Notes under the pieces: generated by a model
The model's database searches: none
Told to the model about the DNA's origin: nothing
What the model saw: the letters and a program-made list of their open reading frames with translations, nothing else
Origin: Beroe forskalii
Taxonomy: Eukaryota > Ctenophora > Nuda > Beroida > Beroidae
Length of the DNA: 64,000 nucleotides
Assembly: GCA_011033025.1 (NCBI GenBank)
Contig: WFMF01000022.1
Span: 434,001 to 498,000 of the forward strand
Reading direction: 5' to 3'
In this document: positions 1 through 11,460 of the stretch, in pieces
Position numbering within the stretch: position 1 is the first letter of the stretch
How the letters are laid out: the number at the start of each line of letters is the position of its first letter
Position numbers and translations under genes: made by a program

Positions 1-599
1 TTATGTGCTGATGAAGGGAAGGAGTACTGGCGTTTGTTCCTCACCGCGGGACACATCATGCCTGGCAATAGTCAAAATGCGTGTCAATTGAGCTGAAGAC
101 CAAGGACAGTACCTTCATGTGGTGGATTGGTTCCATCAAGCCTAGTATTTATGTAATATGCAACTAGCATAAATATAAATGCTAGCAGGTATGATATGTG
201 TTGTGGCTGAGCCCATGTTATCACCCATCTAAAACTTTGATCTCAATTACCTGCTTTACCTATGGAACCTTGAACCTTTGCAGCAAGAGTAAAGACAACA
301 GCATGTGCGTATGGTAAGTCTGTTTAATCGGCATAGATAATCATGGATGTATGGATAGGCCCTGGCACGTAAAGAAGAAAAATTCTCATGATGAGTCAGT
401 GATCTTAAAGTTTACTTCAGAACCATTCCTCCTCACTTCCAATATTTTGTCTTCTATTTACGAGACATTTAATTTGCTTTTCAGAAGGCTAATCCCAACT
501 GAGAAATCTAATGTCACTAGCTTCAGGTAAGGTTCGGAAGGTGTTCCACATAATACTAGCCTAAAGATAAAATGAGTCAACTTGTATGGGCGCTATAAT

Positions 600-2430
600 G
601 AGAGTAGGTTTCCGGCGTGATATTTCAGTGTGGAAGGAGAGCTATTGGTGTATGGAATTTAAGGATAATGCTGATACTGAGTAGAACATGATAATTATAT
701 AGATTGTGGACAGTTAAAATGTTCTGTTCATTAAATAATGGCTTTGTATGTTCCTTCTCAAAGAAGTCGGTGCCAAGAGTTTGTAGGTCAATAGACCTAG
801 TCCTGGCAGCTGTTCGGTGCTTTTCTAGGTAAGCCTCACTATCACCAAACATTATGTGATGCAGTGTTTTTGGGCGGTAAAATATGGGTTTCATTTTACT
901 ATGTGAAACACCTCCCCATACTGTTATACCATAATAAGGTGACTTTCAAAGAGAGTGATAGAGACTTTTGTGAAGAGTTTTAGGATGTACTTTTTAATGC
1001 GATTCAGTTGGCCACTACAGCATCTAAGTTTTTTGGCAAGAGCAGAGATATGCTGTGTCCACAAAAGTTCGTCATCGATTGTTACACCAAGGAATTTGAT
1101 TTCAGCAACCTTCTTTATTTCAAAGTCATTAATTCTTACAGGCGGGCATTGCAATTGGTCTTACACTATTTGATTTTGGTTTGAAGTGCATGTAGCAAGA
1201 TTTTTCATATTTATGTGAAGCTTGTTTGCATACATGTAAGAAGACTAAAGTTAAAAGAAAGTTGTTTTTCTGATAGCCTCTTTACTATTACCTACGATAA
1301 AGATATTTGTATCATCAGCAAATAAAACGAATTTTCCTTTAGATCAGAACAGTTTGAAAATATTAACATATATTAGAACAGGTCCATGACACCAATTTTG
1401 AGGGACGCCATAAATCACTTTCAATGGGTCAGAGTCAGTTTTCAAACACCACATACTGTGCCCGGTCTGACAAGTAACTATGGAGAAGGGAGTGTGCGTT
1501 ACCTCTAATACCATAGTGATGCAGTTTATCCAAGAGAATTTTTATGATCGATTGTAAGCCAAAGGCTTTGTTGAGATCTATGAAAACACCTAAGACGTGC
1601 TGCTTTTTCTCTAAGGGCCTCTCGGATGTGGTTCACTGAGTAATTTAGCGCATGGCTGGTAGAGTGCCCTTTCGCGGAAACCGAACTGATAGGGGTTTAT
1701 TATTTGCTGAGATGATAGAAAACTATAGAGTCGTTCATAGATAACTTTTTCGAAAATTTTGCCAAATATTGGAAGTGTGGAGACAGGACGGTAGTTCTCA
1801 AACAGTTCTTTATCATCCTCTTATAAACAGGTGTTATTCTACCAACCTTAAGAAGAATATCAGGAAATGCCATTGACATTGATGTGTTGATGCTTTGAAA
1901 GAAAGGGCTTATTACACAGATCTTTTTTTATAATTTTGATAGGTATGTCACTGGATTTGTTGTTTTCTAGGCTTAATATTATCTCGTTTATCTCATCATC
2001 AGGGGAAGAAATCCTGTAGAAATACTAGAAGAATGAGAGGTCTGAGAAATACCGTGAAGGGTTGTATCGGTTCTATGTTTATAATAGAGTAGTCATCAGG
2101 TTCGTTTAATTTGGATGCAAGTGGAAACAAAGTAGTTATTAAATTCATTTGCAATGACTTAAGTAGTCAGAAACAACTTTTTGTCTATTATAAACTTAGA
2201 AGCGGAGTTTCTCTGCCTCTCAACTCATCTGGCTGCCCATGTTTTCTTTAGGGTCCCCAGCCTGGAAATTTTAGTGTGATAGTACCTGCATTTAGCTGTG
2301 ATAGCGTGTTTAAGAGTGAGCCTGTAGCTTTTGTAAGTTTGATAAGCGTGTGGGTCACCTACCCTGTCTTGTTTGCTCGTTGTAGTTTTCCATGACTGGT
2401 AGAGAGTTTCTTTTTTGTTGATAGAGGAAA
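600..2430 (-). mobile_element. Decayed non-LTR (LINE) retrotransposon, reverse transcriptase part
   Basis: Reading the minus strand from about 2430 down to 600 gives, in order and in shifting frames, the signature blocks of a LINE reverse transcriptase: an ENYRPVSTLPIFGK-like block near 1790, FIDLNKAF near 1580, a HYGIRG...SYLSDR block near 1500, a GVPQ-like block near 1400, the catalytic FADDTN near 1320, KFLGVTIDD near 1110, and an ILTVHNLYNYH C-terminal block near 720. The order and spacing are those of Jockey/CR1-type elements. Frameshifts and stops separate the blocks, so it is a pseudogene, and no endonuclease domain is seen upstream, so it is probably 5'-truncated. The upper boundary, near 2430-2470, is flanked by a repeated motif (CCTAATGCCTTCCTAACTG). 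Clade assignment is uncertain. Confidence 0.85.
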
Positions 2431-2470
2431 TCCTAATGCCTTCCTAACTGATTCCTAACTTGAAGTTAGG

Positions 2471-2720
2471 AATTCCTAATGCCTTCCTAACTGTTTCGTG
2501 ACAACTGGCCATTAACCGTCCGTCTATGTGATCCATATTAGGCCATCGACTTAAAATTACATCATAATGCTCAAGATAATTTTAAAATTTTGCACTGAGG
2601 TTATGAAAATCTTTCTGGCCTGATGGATCCAGTCGTAGGTCACCGTAAAATCTGGCATCCACTGAACACATCCAATTGAAATTGACAATAATAGGCATTA
2701 TTGGGAAATTTGGGCAAAAT
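2471..2720. repeat. 3' flank of CAP-like gene 1, duplicated copy A
   Basis: This stretch is highly similar to 6699-6935. Both start with CCTAATGCCTTCCTAACTG and run through the same order of words for about 240 bp. Each lies a little downstream of the stop of one of the two minus-strand CAP-like genes, so the gene and its 3' flank were copied together. Confidence 0.8.
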
Positions 2721-2994
2721 TAATTTTCCCCCGGAAACGAAACATACGAACAGTTCAACGAATTTTGTGCTATTAAGTGCAATATATGACCATTGACCAT
2801 TGTACATTTATAATGCCTACTTTCAAGATGTTTTTCCGAAGAATTTTCAAGATTTTCAAAAAATGAAACAATAATTATCACCAATATCATACAATCATAC
2901 AAGCATAACAATATTATCTTTAAATTTAAATCACGCTTTCGTTTGAAAAGCCAAAGTATACAAAAGTAATGTTCGAATGGCGCTTTCATCTGAA

Positions 2995-3414
2995 CTATAC
3001 CACGCCTCGGTAAAGACAACAGACTGATATCCAGTACTGATTAGCACTGATCGCGCATCCCACTTTGGGTTCTTTGTCCCTGAACCCCAGCAATATCTCG
3101 ATTCTGTTGACCATGTACTGAGTACAAGTCTCTATGTAGTGGGCGGCTAGGCGGCTGTAGCAGATCCTGAGCGGCGCATCTGCCACTTGGAGCACTATCC
3201 GGGCGGCTGGCTCGTCCACCAGCGTCTTAGACCGTCTCTCCTGGGCCTCGTCAGCGTAGCGCTGAGCGTGTCTGGCGAGGCCGTCCCGCCACGTCATCCC
3301 GTGAGTTTTGACGTGCTCCCTCTTCAAGCAGTCTACCTGGTGGTCTGCTCTCAGCCCGTCCTGCAGACTCGTCACCCAGACAAACAGGCACCATGGCACC
3401 AGTCTAGCGGTCAT
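2995..3414 (-). CDS. Small secreted CAP-like (SCP/TAPS) protein, paralogue 1
   Basis: This is an intronless ORF of about 139 residues if it starts at the internal Met at 3414. That start puts a hydrophobic signal peptide (MTARLVPWCLFVWV) at the N-terminus; an upstream Met at 3459 would add 15 residues. The mature part begins DCLKREH, followed by a W..GLA.HA..YA helix and a C-terminal VGCAIS...YWISVCCLY strand. This resembles the first helix and last strands of the CAP fold (the H..R / W...LA..A motif and the vGCg...vC.Y motif). The usual CAP active-site histidines and GEN box are not evident, and the protein is shorter than typical CAP domains, so the family call is tentative. It is clearly paralogous to 7159-7578. 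Relative to that copy it has a short insertion (about PAARIVLQVA) in the middle. Role unknown; extracellular. Confidence 0.6.
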   Translation of the reverse strand: MTARLVPWCLFVWVTSLQDGLRADHQVDCLKREHVKTHGMTWRDGLARHAQRYADEAQERRSKTLVDEPAARIVLQVADAPLRICYSRLAAHYIETCTQYMVNRIEILLGFRDKEPKVGCAISANQYWISVCCLYRGVV

Positions 3415-3644
3415 GTGGCCCTCCTGGAGTGGTACAACTTCAAACCTACTATTATACATTCATCACGGCCAGTACGGCCACGCCGAGCAACATTTCTTTT
3501 AATTTTTTATAATTATTTTCAAATAATGAACGAACCGAACTGAACGAGCGTAGCGAGTGCCGTTTGAGTTGTCAAGGTTAGATGAGTTCACGTGGCTGTG
3601 ATTTATGGTACGACCAGTTGTAAATTCATTTCCAACCGTGAAGC

Positions 3645-3908
3645 GGGGCCAACTATAGAGGACGTCCGCAATGTAGGGGGAGGGGGAGTCTGGCCAATGC
3701 GGACGTTTGCGGACATAGGGGGACGGGGTGTTTCGCCAAATGCGGACGTCCGCAGTTTACGAAAATTTTGGCTGATTTGACTAGAAAATCGTGAAATTTC
3801 ATGCCAAAAATTGATGACTGAAAGATTTCTAAGGGAAAGGCTGACGTCCGGGGGAGGGAGGGGTTTAGAATGGCCTAAATTTTGCGGACGTCCTTTATGG
3901 ATGGCCCC
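3645..3908. mobile_element. MITE with GGGGCCA TIRs and GGACGTCCGC subterminal repeats
   Basis: The left end reads GGGGCCAACTATAGAGGACG. The right end, reverse-complemented, reads GGGGCCATCCATAAAGGACG and continues TCCGCA as on the left. The GCGGACGTCCGC palindrome or its half recurs several times inside. No coding capacity is seen. I could not find a convincing target duplication, so the superfamily is not assigned. Confidence 0.65.
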
Positions 3909-5069
3909 TTATGTGACTATTCACTATTTGAGACTTTTGTAGATTGTAGGGCGTAGGTACGCATATTTTACACACGCGGCCATATCAAAGCATACCTCAC
4001 AAAGTTCTAAAAGCATATTTTCGATACATATTCTCATTGATCGCTGTGCAAACCACATCAGCTTTGAGCTTGCTTCGGCGGCTCTTAGCACAGCTCAAAA
4101 TCACAAGTTATTTATTTGTATCTATTGAATAAGTGAATACGATCTCTTTTCAGATCCGTAGTTCAGTAATCTTATCCAGTCTTATCTATGAAAGTTTCTA
4201 TATGACAAACGTATCGAACTAAAAATCGCTTTTCTATACCAAGGATCTGTAAATGACGTAAGAGGATACAGAATTAGACTAAACTATGCATCATAAGACG
4301 TTGGAGCGGTTACATTGCAGCGCCGCAACGGTAACCTTCAATAATAGCTATCGCGATTCATTGAATCATGTCAACATCGCACATTATAATGTGTACAAGT
4401 TTGCATCGGGGGACACGTGTTTTGACTTTTGGTCATAGGAATCAAAGCATTTAAACTGTCAAATGTAACTATCAAACTATCGAATATTGTGCCGTTCAAT
4501 GTGTAACTCGATATAGAATGATTTCATTTTACGGTGTCAATGTTATGTTTTGGGTGTAACCATGCAACCTCGGGAACCTCATGCAAGAAGTCTAGAAGAG
4601 TGCATTTTCATCTAGGTACATAATGCAGTACAAAGGTGCTGTTATGTATATCTATTATATTAGGGGCCTCAACATGCAGATTAGACTAGGCAAAGCCAAG
4701 GTCACTAAATTCATAGGTACTTTTTTTAAATACAGCAAAATACTACTCACGTATTTTTTTGACAAGGAGTATTTTCCTCCTCAATTTTGCTTAAATTTTC
4801 AAGTATCTAGCAACCACTATCGAAATTTTATCAAAGTTTTATCAAAATTCTATCCAAATTTCTCGTTATCATAATATGCCATTTATTTTGTAGAAAAATA
4901 CTGGTATTTTTTTCAGAAGCAAATGCGGCGTATTTTCTTGACAATTTTTGCACGTATTCAAGACCCCTGGGCGAAGCTGAGATTGATGATAAGTATACAA
5001 AGTATGCATCAAAATGATGACCTTTACTATCAAAAGGTGAACAGAATATAAGCCTGTATAAAGTATGAA
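3909..5069. other. Intergenic, no gene seen
   Basis: AT-rich sequence with only short unsupported ORFs. I see no domain, tRNA or clear repeat. Confidence 0.5.
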
Positions 5070-5077
5070 CATACATA

Positions 5078-5357
5078 CAGGCCCGTAGCTTGGGGATGGC
5101 CGTGGGGGCTGCCCCCCCCCTCGGAAAAATGGGAAATCCCTAAATTTCGCTCTAACAAATATCATAATATTCGTGTTAGGATGATGCCATGACATTTTTT
5201 GTTTGCAAACCAATGCGTGAATGATATATTTCGACCCCAGAAAACAGTCTATATCAACCTATTTTTCAAAATTTATTCGCGGGCTGCGCCGCAAACCCCT
5301 GCCGTAGCGTGCTCAATGTGCTGGGCCCTACCCGGAAAAATCGTGGCTACAGGCCTG
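5078..5357. mobile_element. hAT-like MITE
   Basis: The ends are CAGGCCCGTAGC and, inverted, CAGGCCTGTAGCCACG. They are flanked by CATACATA (5070-5077) and CATGCATA (5358-5365), an 8-bp target duplication with one mismatch. An 8-bp duplication with CAGG-starting TIRs is characteristic of hAT elements. At 280 bp it has no transposase. Confidence 0.75.
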
Positions 5358-5399
5358 CATGCATACTTTGGTCGTGATGGAAACAGTTGGATATGAAAA

Positions 5400-6690
5400 T
5401 ACTTGGGATTTGTGGCATATTGAGGTCGAATATCATGATATCAATGCCATCATATCAATGCCATCTATTGGTTAGATGAACTCGTGAAACGTTGACGCTC
5501 TGATACGTTCCTTCTGATCTCAGACTTTATACAGCATTCCTTCAAAGTGAAGCATATTGTTCTCAATTCGATCGATTATGAGCTCATGAAGTAATTAGTT
5601 GGCAAGACAATTTATATTGCTCTGATGTCGATGACAGTGATGAAATCTTAATCATCACCGATAAAAATTTGAAAGAAAAAAGGGCCTCTGAGACGTTTTT
5701 ATATAACGTTTCATATACTCTAATTCTACACTGTTTTAGACCTAAACACTTTTTAACTTAGAAAAGCTTGCAAAAGTTAAAAATAATAAAACGATAATGG
5801 CTCTGTATTGCATCACCCTTCTTCTGGCAATTATCTTTGTTCCACTTGTGAATATTAGGATAATTTAGGGCGTTAAATTCAGGCACATCAATTAAAAGCT
5901 CTGAAGTCAAAACTTGGGTCTTTCGTTGACAATACTCTGTTGTTCCACTAATGGAGGAACTTTCTACCTACAGTCCTTATTGTGACGTTCCAATGAGTAA
6001 TGGGATAATTGCTGAATTATCTGATCACAGTATTATTATTATTTGACAATTACTGGGTGTCAGGCTATGAACGATCAATTGTCGAATAATTGGCAATTTC
6101 ATTCTAATATTCCGTAGTTATATTGGTGCTAAAATGGAAAATTGTTGGCTAATTTTCAACTGTTGACCTCGTACCAATAACTAAATAACGCAATTAAACA
6201 GTCATGCTTCGGAAAAAAGGAAAATATAGAACAGTCGTTTAAATTAGTCAGTCTTCAATTAGTGGTCGGATATTAGAAATGAAGGGAAACTTACAATCTG
6301 GGTTTGTGAAGAGAAGCACAATTCCTATAACTATAAACCAACATTCGACACAATAGCCGTTCAGAATTTTTAAATGACTAAATGGTTCAAAGACAAAATT
6401 TGTCTTTTACCCAAGATGGACCTACTGACCTAATATGGGAAACATTTAAAATTCCTTGTAAAATGAATCCATTTTGAATTGATGGACTTACACAATTGAT
6501 GGACTTACACAAATTCAATTTTGTGTGAGGGAAATGTCCATCAATTTAAAATCGATTCATTTTCAATTTTCATGGACGTGATGAGGCGATTACCATTAAT
6601 TGGAGCAAATGCGGAATTCAATGCCCATCAACTGAACTGTAAGGTCTGATGGATCCATATTTTAGGTAGAATGGACAGTGCAAGCGTAGT
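5400..6690. other. Intergenic, no gene seen
   Basis: AT-rich sequence without coding signal. A short hairpin-like repeat of TGATGGACTTACACAA and its partial inverse lies near 6480-6540. Confidence 0.5.
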
Positions 6691-6698
6691 GCCTTTTC

Positions 6699-6935
6699 CT
6701 AATGCCTTCCTAACTGTTTCGTGACAACTGGCCATTAACCGTCCGTCTATGTGATCCATATTAGGCCATCGACTTAAAATTACATCATAATGCTCAAGAT
6801 AATTTTAAAATTTTGTAATTGAGGTTACGAGAATCTTCTGGCCTGGATGGATCCCGTCGTAGGTCAAATCCTGCATCCATTGAACACATCCAATTGAAAT
6901 TGACAATAATAGGCATTATTGGAATTGTGTCAAAT
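6699..6935. repeat. 3' flank of CAP-like gene 2, duplicated copy B
   Basis: Partner of 2471-2720 with the same sequence order and small indels. It lies about 220 bp past the stop of the second CAP-like gene. Confidence 0.8.
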
Positions 6936-7158
6936 TGAACCTTGTCCATTGGAATACGAGCAGCGATCGAGCTATTGGACAAGATTCAAAAGTCGTGTGA
7001 CACTTCTGACTTCCATCAAAATACAATAAATAAGCAATAAATTTAATACATAATGCATTAAACCAGTCCAGCTTTACCAGTGACCCATGTTCGTTAATTC
7101 GTTGTAGTTATACATTATGTATGTATACAATCGGCATATAATAGTCATACAATAAGCG

Positions 7159-7578
7159 TTAACGACTCCGATACAGACAACAGACCGATATCCAGTACTG
7201 AGTGAGGCTGATGCCACACCCCACTTTAGCATTTCGGTCCTTGAAATCAAGGATTTTGTCCTTCCTATTGACCATGTACCTTGTGCAAGTTTCTATGTGG
7301 TGGGCGGCTAGGCGACTGTAGCAGATTCGGAGAGGTTTGTCTACTAGCGCAGCCTTTTCTCTTCCCCTTGACTTCTTCTCCTGAGCTTTATTTGCGTAGT
7401 ATTTAGCCCATTTTGCCAGCCCCTTCTTCCATTCCATCCCGTATTCGCCATGTTGTTTCTGCAGACACTCTAGCTGAGGGTTCCCCGAGCAAAGCCCTGC
7501 CACACATAACACCAGAACACTCGTAGCGAGTAGCCACTGACTCATTATACCGCTGAGGAGAGGGGTAAACTTCATCAT
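7159..7578 (-). CDS. Small secreted CAP-like (SCP/TAPS) protein, paralogue 2
   Basis: An intronless 139-residue ORF. The N-terminus carries a good signal peptide (SQWLLATSVLVLCVAGLCSG). Translation could start at Met 1 (7578) or at Met 12 (7545), which aligns with the start preferred for paralogue 1. The mature protein has the same plan as that paralogue: ECLQKQH, then MEWKKGLAKWAKYYANKAQ, a basic linker, LRICYSRLAAHHIETCTRYMV, then VGCGISLTQYWISVCCLY. The YYANKAQ helix and VGCG / VCCLY strands recall CAP proteins, but the catalytic His/Glu set is not obvious. Six or more cysteines suggest a disulphide-bonded extracellular protein. It is a tandem duplicate of the gene at 2995-3414. Confidence 0.65.
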   Translation of the reverse strand: MMKFTPLLSGIMSQWLLATSVLVLCVAGLCSGNPQLECLQKQHGEYGMEWKKGLAKWAKYYANKAQEKKSRGREKAALVDKPLRICYSRLAAHHIETCTRYMVNRKDKILDFKDRNAKVGCGISLTQYWISVCCLYRSR

Positions 7579-7579
7579 T

Positions 7580-8305
7580 GTGTTATTTAATGGACATCAC
7601 AAATTACAAAATATGGAACATAATTCCTTAATTTCTGTACTTTATTTAGCTCAGTCTAGAATTAAAATCTTATCAAAAATTTTGCTGAAAGTGAAACATG
7701 TCAATGTTATTTCTTAGCAAATAATTTCCATCATCACGAAAATTAATTTATTTTATCAAAATAAACGTTTATACTGAAACGTAATTTAACATACTTAACG
7801 TAATTAATGGGATTTAACAGAGTTTGACTTTTATCGTTGCGAAATGCGAACTGAACTAAAAAATAAATTGAGCAAAATGAACAAGTACAATGGCAAAAAA
7901 ACGGAAGTTATCTTCAGCTGAGACGGTTGAGACTGAGTTTATAGGATTCCCATGAAAAATCACGTGATTTGATCATTTGCAGTCGCCCTCTTTGATAATT
8001 AATTTCCTGTTCGTCAAGACCGATATGAGAAGGCGTAGTAATATAATATTTATGATTCCCATCGCAATTATCAATTGAGGGCTTTGACGCGACCTGAGTA
8101 GCTCAATTCCTACTTTTAGTAGGGCTGTGGCAGAGTGAGAACCGAAGTTAGGATACGTCATGTTGCAATTAAACTTATCAATCCTTTGAGCCTAATTTCT
8201 GGGGGAGTACCATGTGATTTCGGGGAAAAGTAGAACAGTCTGGTAAAAGAACTCCCCCTCTAAAATTTATTTCAAGTCCAGCCTAGCTGGAAATTTACTC
8301 TTTCA
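7580..8305. other. Intergenic, upstream region of CAP-like gene 2
   Basis: Likely contains the promoter of the minus-strand gene at 7159-7578. No element can be assigned. A short palindrome, AAATCACGTGATTT, with an E-box core lies near 7957. Confidence 0.4.
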
Positions 8306-8308
8306 AAT

Positions 8309-8376
8309 GAAATCTTCTAGAAAGCTCTTTTTGAGTTCGTTTAAACGAACTCAAAAAGGGCTTTCTCGATGATTTC
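8309..8376. repeat. Long near-perfect palindrome 1
   Basis: The arms are about 34 nt with no spacer, centred between 8342 and 8343. The inner 32 bp (8327-8358, half-site CTTTTTGAGTTCGTTT) is perfect, and the outer arms have only a few mismatches. Confidence 0.9.
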
Positions 8377-8379
8377 ATT

Positions 8380-8417
8380 CCCACCAAATCATTTCTAATT
8401 AGAAATGATTTGGTGGG
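8380..8417. repeat. Perfect 38-bp palindrome 2
   Basis: The half-site CCCACCAAATCATTTCTAA is followed immediately by its exact reverse complement, with no spacer. It sits three bases after palindrome 1. Confidence 0.95.
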
Positions 8418-9345
8418 ACCGAATACTGAATATGCTCAAAGCAGTACATACTTCACGTGATTTCTTCATGCAGACAGCTATTTAATTATGAAATCCCCCC
8501 CCCCCGTTTATATGAAGTTTTAAAATTCCCCTCCGCAATACACTTATTTTGGCGCTCCCGCAATGTTATAATTATATTCAATTTCAATTACATCAGTGGT
8601 ATCTCATACTCGTACTGGTAGAAAATGAAATGATTTAAATGTCAATATGTCATCTTGAGGTACCTAGCTAAATTTTCAGAGATTGCCTAGAAAGTAGAGG
8701 TAGAAGTAGAAAGTCATAAGTAGAATTGGTTTTGAATTCAGAAAACATTCAATGTTTATTTTTATACGCACCGATATAGGACTGTAGCTGGAAGTCGAAG
8801 GTGCGATCTCTTTTAAATTTATCAAGTTTTTGGGACAGCACTCCCATTTGGTATTTTTCAGTGAGCTGATCACTGCAATTTCAAGGTTTTTTTTCACGTT
8901 ATCACTCCTTCATAGTAACGTCTATGTCTCGAGTTCTGAGAAGGCCTTGTGAAATTTCCACACGACCGCCATTTGTACCGTACGTTCGTTATAAATGGTG
9001 ATCAGCGCCACTCGTACCGCACAGCCCGGAAATTTCAGTAAGATTCTCATGTCATTTCTCGAATTTTCGACACCTCTGTAAGAATGTTTTTGCAGTGCAT
9101 AGGCACCAGGGCACCGTTCGTAATGAATTATTACGCACTGTAGTGCCAAAACCCGGATTTATTACGCACTGTAGTTCATAATGATTTATAATGGTGCAGT
9201 GATTTACTATGGTGCAGTGGTGCGTAATAATTTATTTCGCACGGTAGAAGTAGAACAAGTTTTATCTTCATATGATAATTCAAAACATTCCCTTGTGTTT
9301 AAAAATATCCCCATTTCACGAGTAAGGTCGGTGCATAATTCAGTT

Positions 9346-10392
9346 TAATAACTCGTAAAAAGTGCAAACCTCTGCAATAAAAAGCTCGGCCTTCGGCCTC
9401 GGTTTTGAATGCGATATTACACACGATCGGGCCTTCGGCCACTCGTGCGTAATATAGAGTTACTCAACGAATAAGTGTGAAGTAACATGATTTATGCCAC
9501 GAGCGAAGCGAGTTGCATAAATCGCATTATTCACCGAAGCCGAAGGCTGAGTTGAATAATGATTTGTTGTCAACGAGGGCGTAGCCCGAGTTGAAAACAA
9601 GCTGTTACTTCACACTTATGAGTTGTGTAACGATATTATTCACCAAGTGTACAAAACTACAAAGCCTTGAGCCTTTAATAGGCTGGGGTTTTTAGCATTC
9701 TGCACAGTTCACAGCAGAAAATGACGTTCCGTAGTATCACTTTTTTGGTGGAGAGCAATTATCTACTGATCAGGCAAATTAGCAGTGTGCCAGCTCTCTC
9801 AGCAGAAAAGGACGTTCTCTCGTATCACTAATTTGGCAAAAGTGTTGAATAACACCATAAAAATGGCAAATAACACAGTGTAAGAGTGGAATAACATGGT
9901 AAAAGTGTGAAATAATACTAAAAGGGTGGAGTAATACGACAAAAAACTCAAAATAACACGTTTATATTCAACCGGAATAACCCCAACACATGGTGAATAA
10001 TATGATGTTACTACACACTATTGAGGTGTGGATTGGTGAATATTCCTCGAGGCGAAGCCGAGTGGAATATGGGAAATCCACACCGATATCCGTGTGTAGT
10101 AACATTATTATTTAACGATCCGAAAAAAGTACGAGGCCGCTCCGTAATCTGGATTTCAAACTCGGCGAACGGGCTGTGAGTTAAATAATATCATAGAGGT
10201 GTGGATTGGTGAATATTCCTCGAGGCGAAGCCGAGTGGAATATGGGAAATCCACACCGATATCCGTGAGTAGTAACATTATTATTTAACGATCCGAAAAA
10301 AGTACGCGGTTGCTCCGTAAACTGGATTTCAAACTCGGCGAACGGGCTGTGAGTTAAATAATACCTCATTTTGCACTTTTTACTCGTTACTA
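9346..10392. mobile_element. ~1.05 kb hairpin-rich TIR element
   Basis: The left end TAATAACTCGTAAAAAGTGC and the inverted right end TTAGTAACGAGTAAAAAGTGC match for about 23 bp. The interior contains many short stable stems (GGCCTTCGGCC, GAGCGAAGCGAG, GCCGAAGGC, GGGCGTAGCCCG, GGCGAAGCC). It also holds degenerate copies of an AGTGTGAAATAACAC-like word (about 9840-9960) and a tandem duplication of a 173-bp unit. No coding capacity is seen and the target duplication is not clear. Confidence 0.65.
10024..10366. repeat. Tandem duplication of a 173-bp hairpin unit
   Basis: 10024-10196 and 10197-10366 are nearly identical. Each begins AGGTGTGGATTGGTGAATAT and contains the inverted partner ATGGGAAATCCACACC. 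It forms part of the 9346-10392 element. Confidence 0.9.
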
Positions 10393-10399
10393 AACCCTT

Positions 10400-11200
10400 C
10401 CATCTTCATTGTGCACGTGCACACCGATAAATTGAATTTGGGGATCGATAAAGACCGCACCGAAGTCATAATTTTCATCAAGTTAATTCATACATTTTGA
10501 CTTTGAGAGAGCTGTTCTGAAAACTGCCAAGCCATGGCGACTCAGTTTTTACAGCGGTCAAAGTTCAAACTGAGGATGAAATAATTTATCATTATCATAT
10601 AGTACTCGACGGTTTCATGCGGTATTTAATTTTAAACCTTATGTCGGACCTAAGAAACTGAGAAATTTGGAAATTGGTTTAATAAGCTCCAGGGTATTGT
10701 CAGATATTGTCAGGTATATCGGCCTCGCCCGGAGGGCGGAGAGGCCAGAGGGTATCGGTACATTAATTATTAGGGATTTAATTTGAAAATTGTAAAATGT
10801 ATCTGCACTCAATTACTAAGTTATACGTTTTCTCTAATATTCTGTGTTTTACTGACTCTCATTTTTGAATTGCAACCAGCGCCCCCTTTTTGCACCCGTT
10901 TTTTCCTCTTGTCCTGTACCTGCCCCAAGGGCCTCTCCCATGTCTCCATTTTTGCCATCAAATTCAAAACACTGATTTAACTTTAAAGTTTAAGGTAAGT
11001 GACAATATGAAATTCTTGCCCTGTTTTTACGCCTTTCCAGAACATTTTCTGTATCGCACTTCGCCTTTCTGATAACTATATTAAGTTTAACGTGTGATTC
11101 AAGTATGTTATTCGAGCAAGTGTGATTCAATGTTTAAATATTTAATTAAAATTTTTTAATATTTACTGAAAGGTTCTCGAAAGGTGCTAATATAATGGCC
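10400..11200. other. Intergenic, no gene seen
   Basis: Only short ORFs without recognisable domains. Confidence 0.45.
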
Positions 11201-11207
11201 TTTCAAT

Positions 11208-11460
11208 GGCCAGGTAGCGCAGTGGTTAGGGCGTCTGACTTTCAATCGCGAGGTTGGTGGTTCGATTCCCGGCCTTGCCTACCGTGCTAAGGGTGAGAAC
11301 TCTCACCTAAGCAGCCACACGGTTCACTCAGCCGAGCGTACAGGAAACTGTGCGGGAGGGTTAAATGAGGAGCTGCCCATTGCAGCGAAGTCTCGGGCGA
11401 AGAAAGTATGGATTACACTTCCTTAACCGTCACTGGCTTGATTACTTGAATCCTTCGATT
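11208..11460 (+). repeat. tRNA-derived SINE
   Basis: 11208-11279 is tRNA-like. It has an A-box TAGCGCAGTGGTTAGGG, a B-box GGTTCGATTCC and a nearly paired acceptor (GGCCAGG with CCTTGCC, one mismatch). The anticodon loop CTTTCAA would read TTC (Glu-like). The anticodon and T stems pair badly, so it is not a working tRNA. An unrelated body of about 180 bp follows, which is the layout of a SINE. The 3' end is uncertain. Confidence 0.7.

Noticed and set aside
11208-11279. Functional tRNA gene
   Set aside because: Anticodon and T stems do not pair properly; a SINE body follows.
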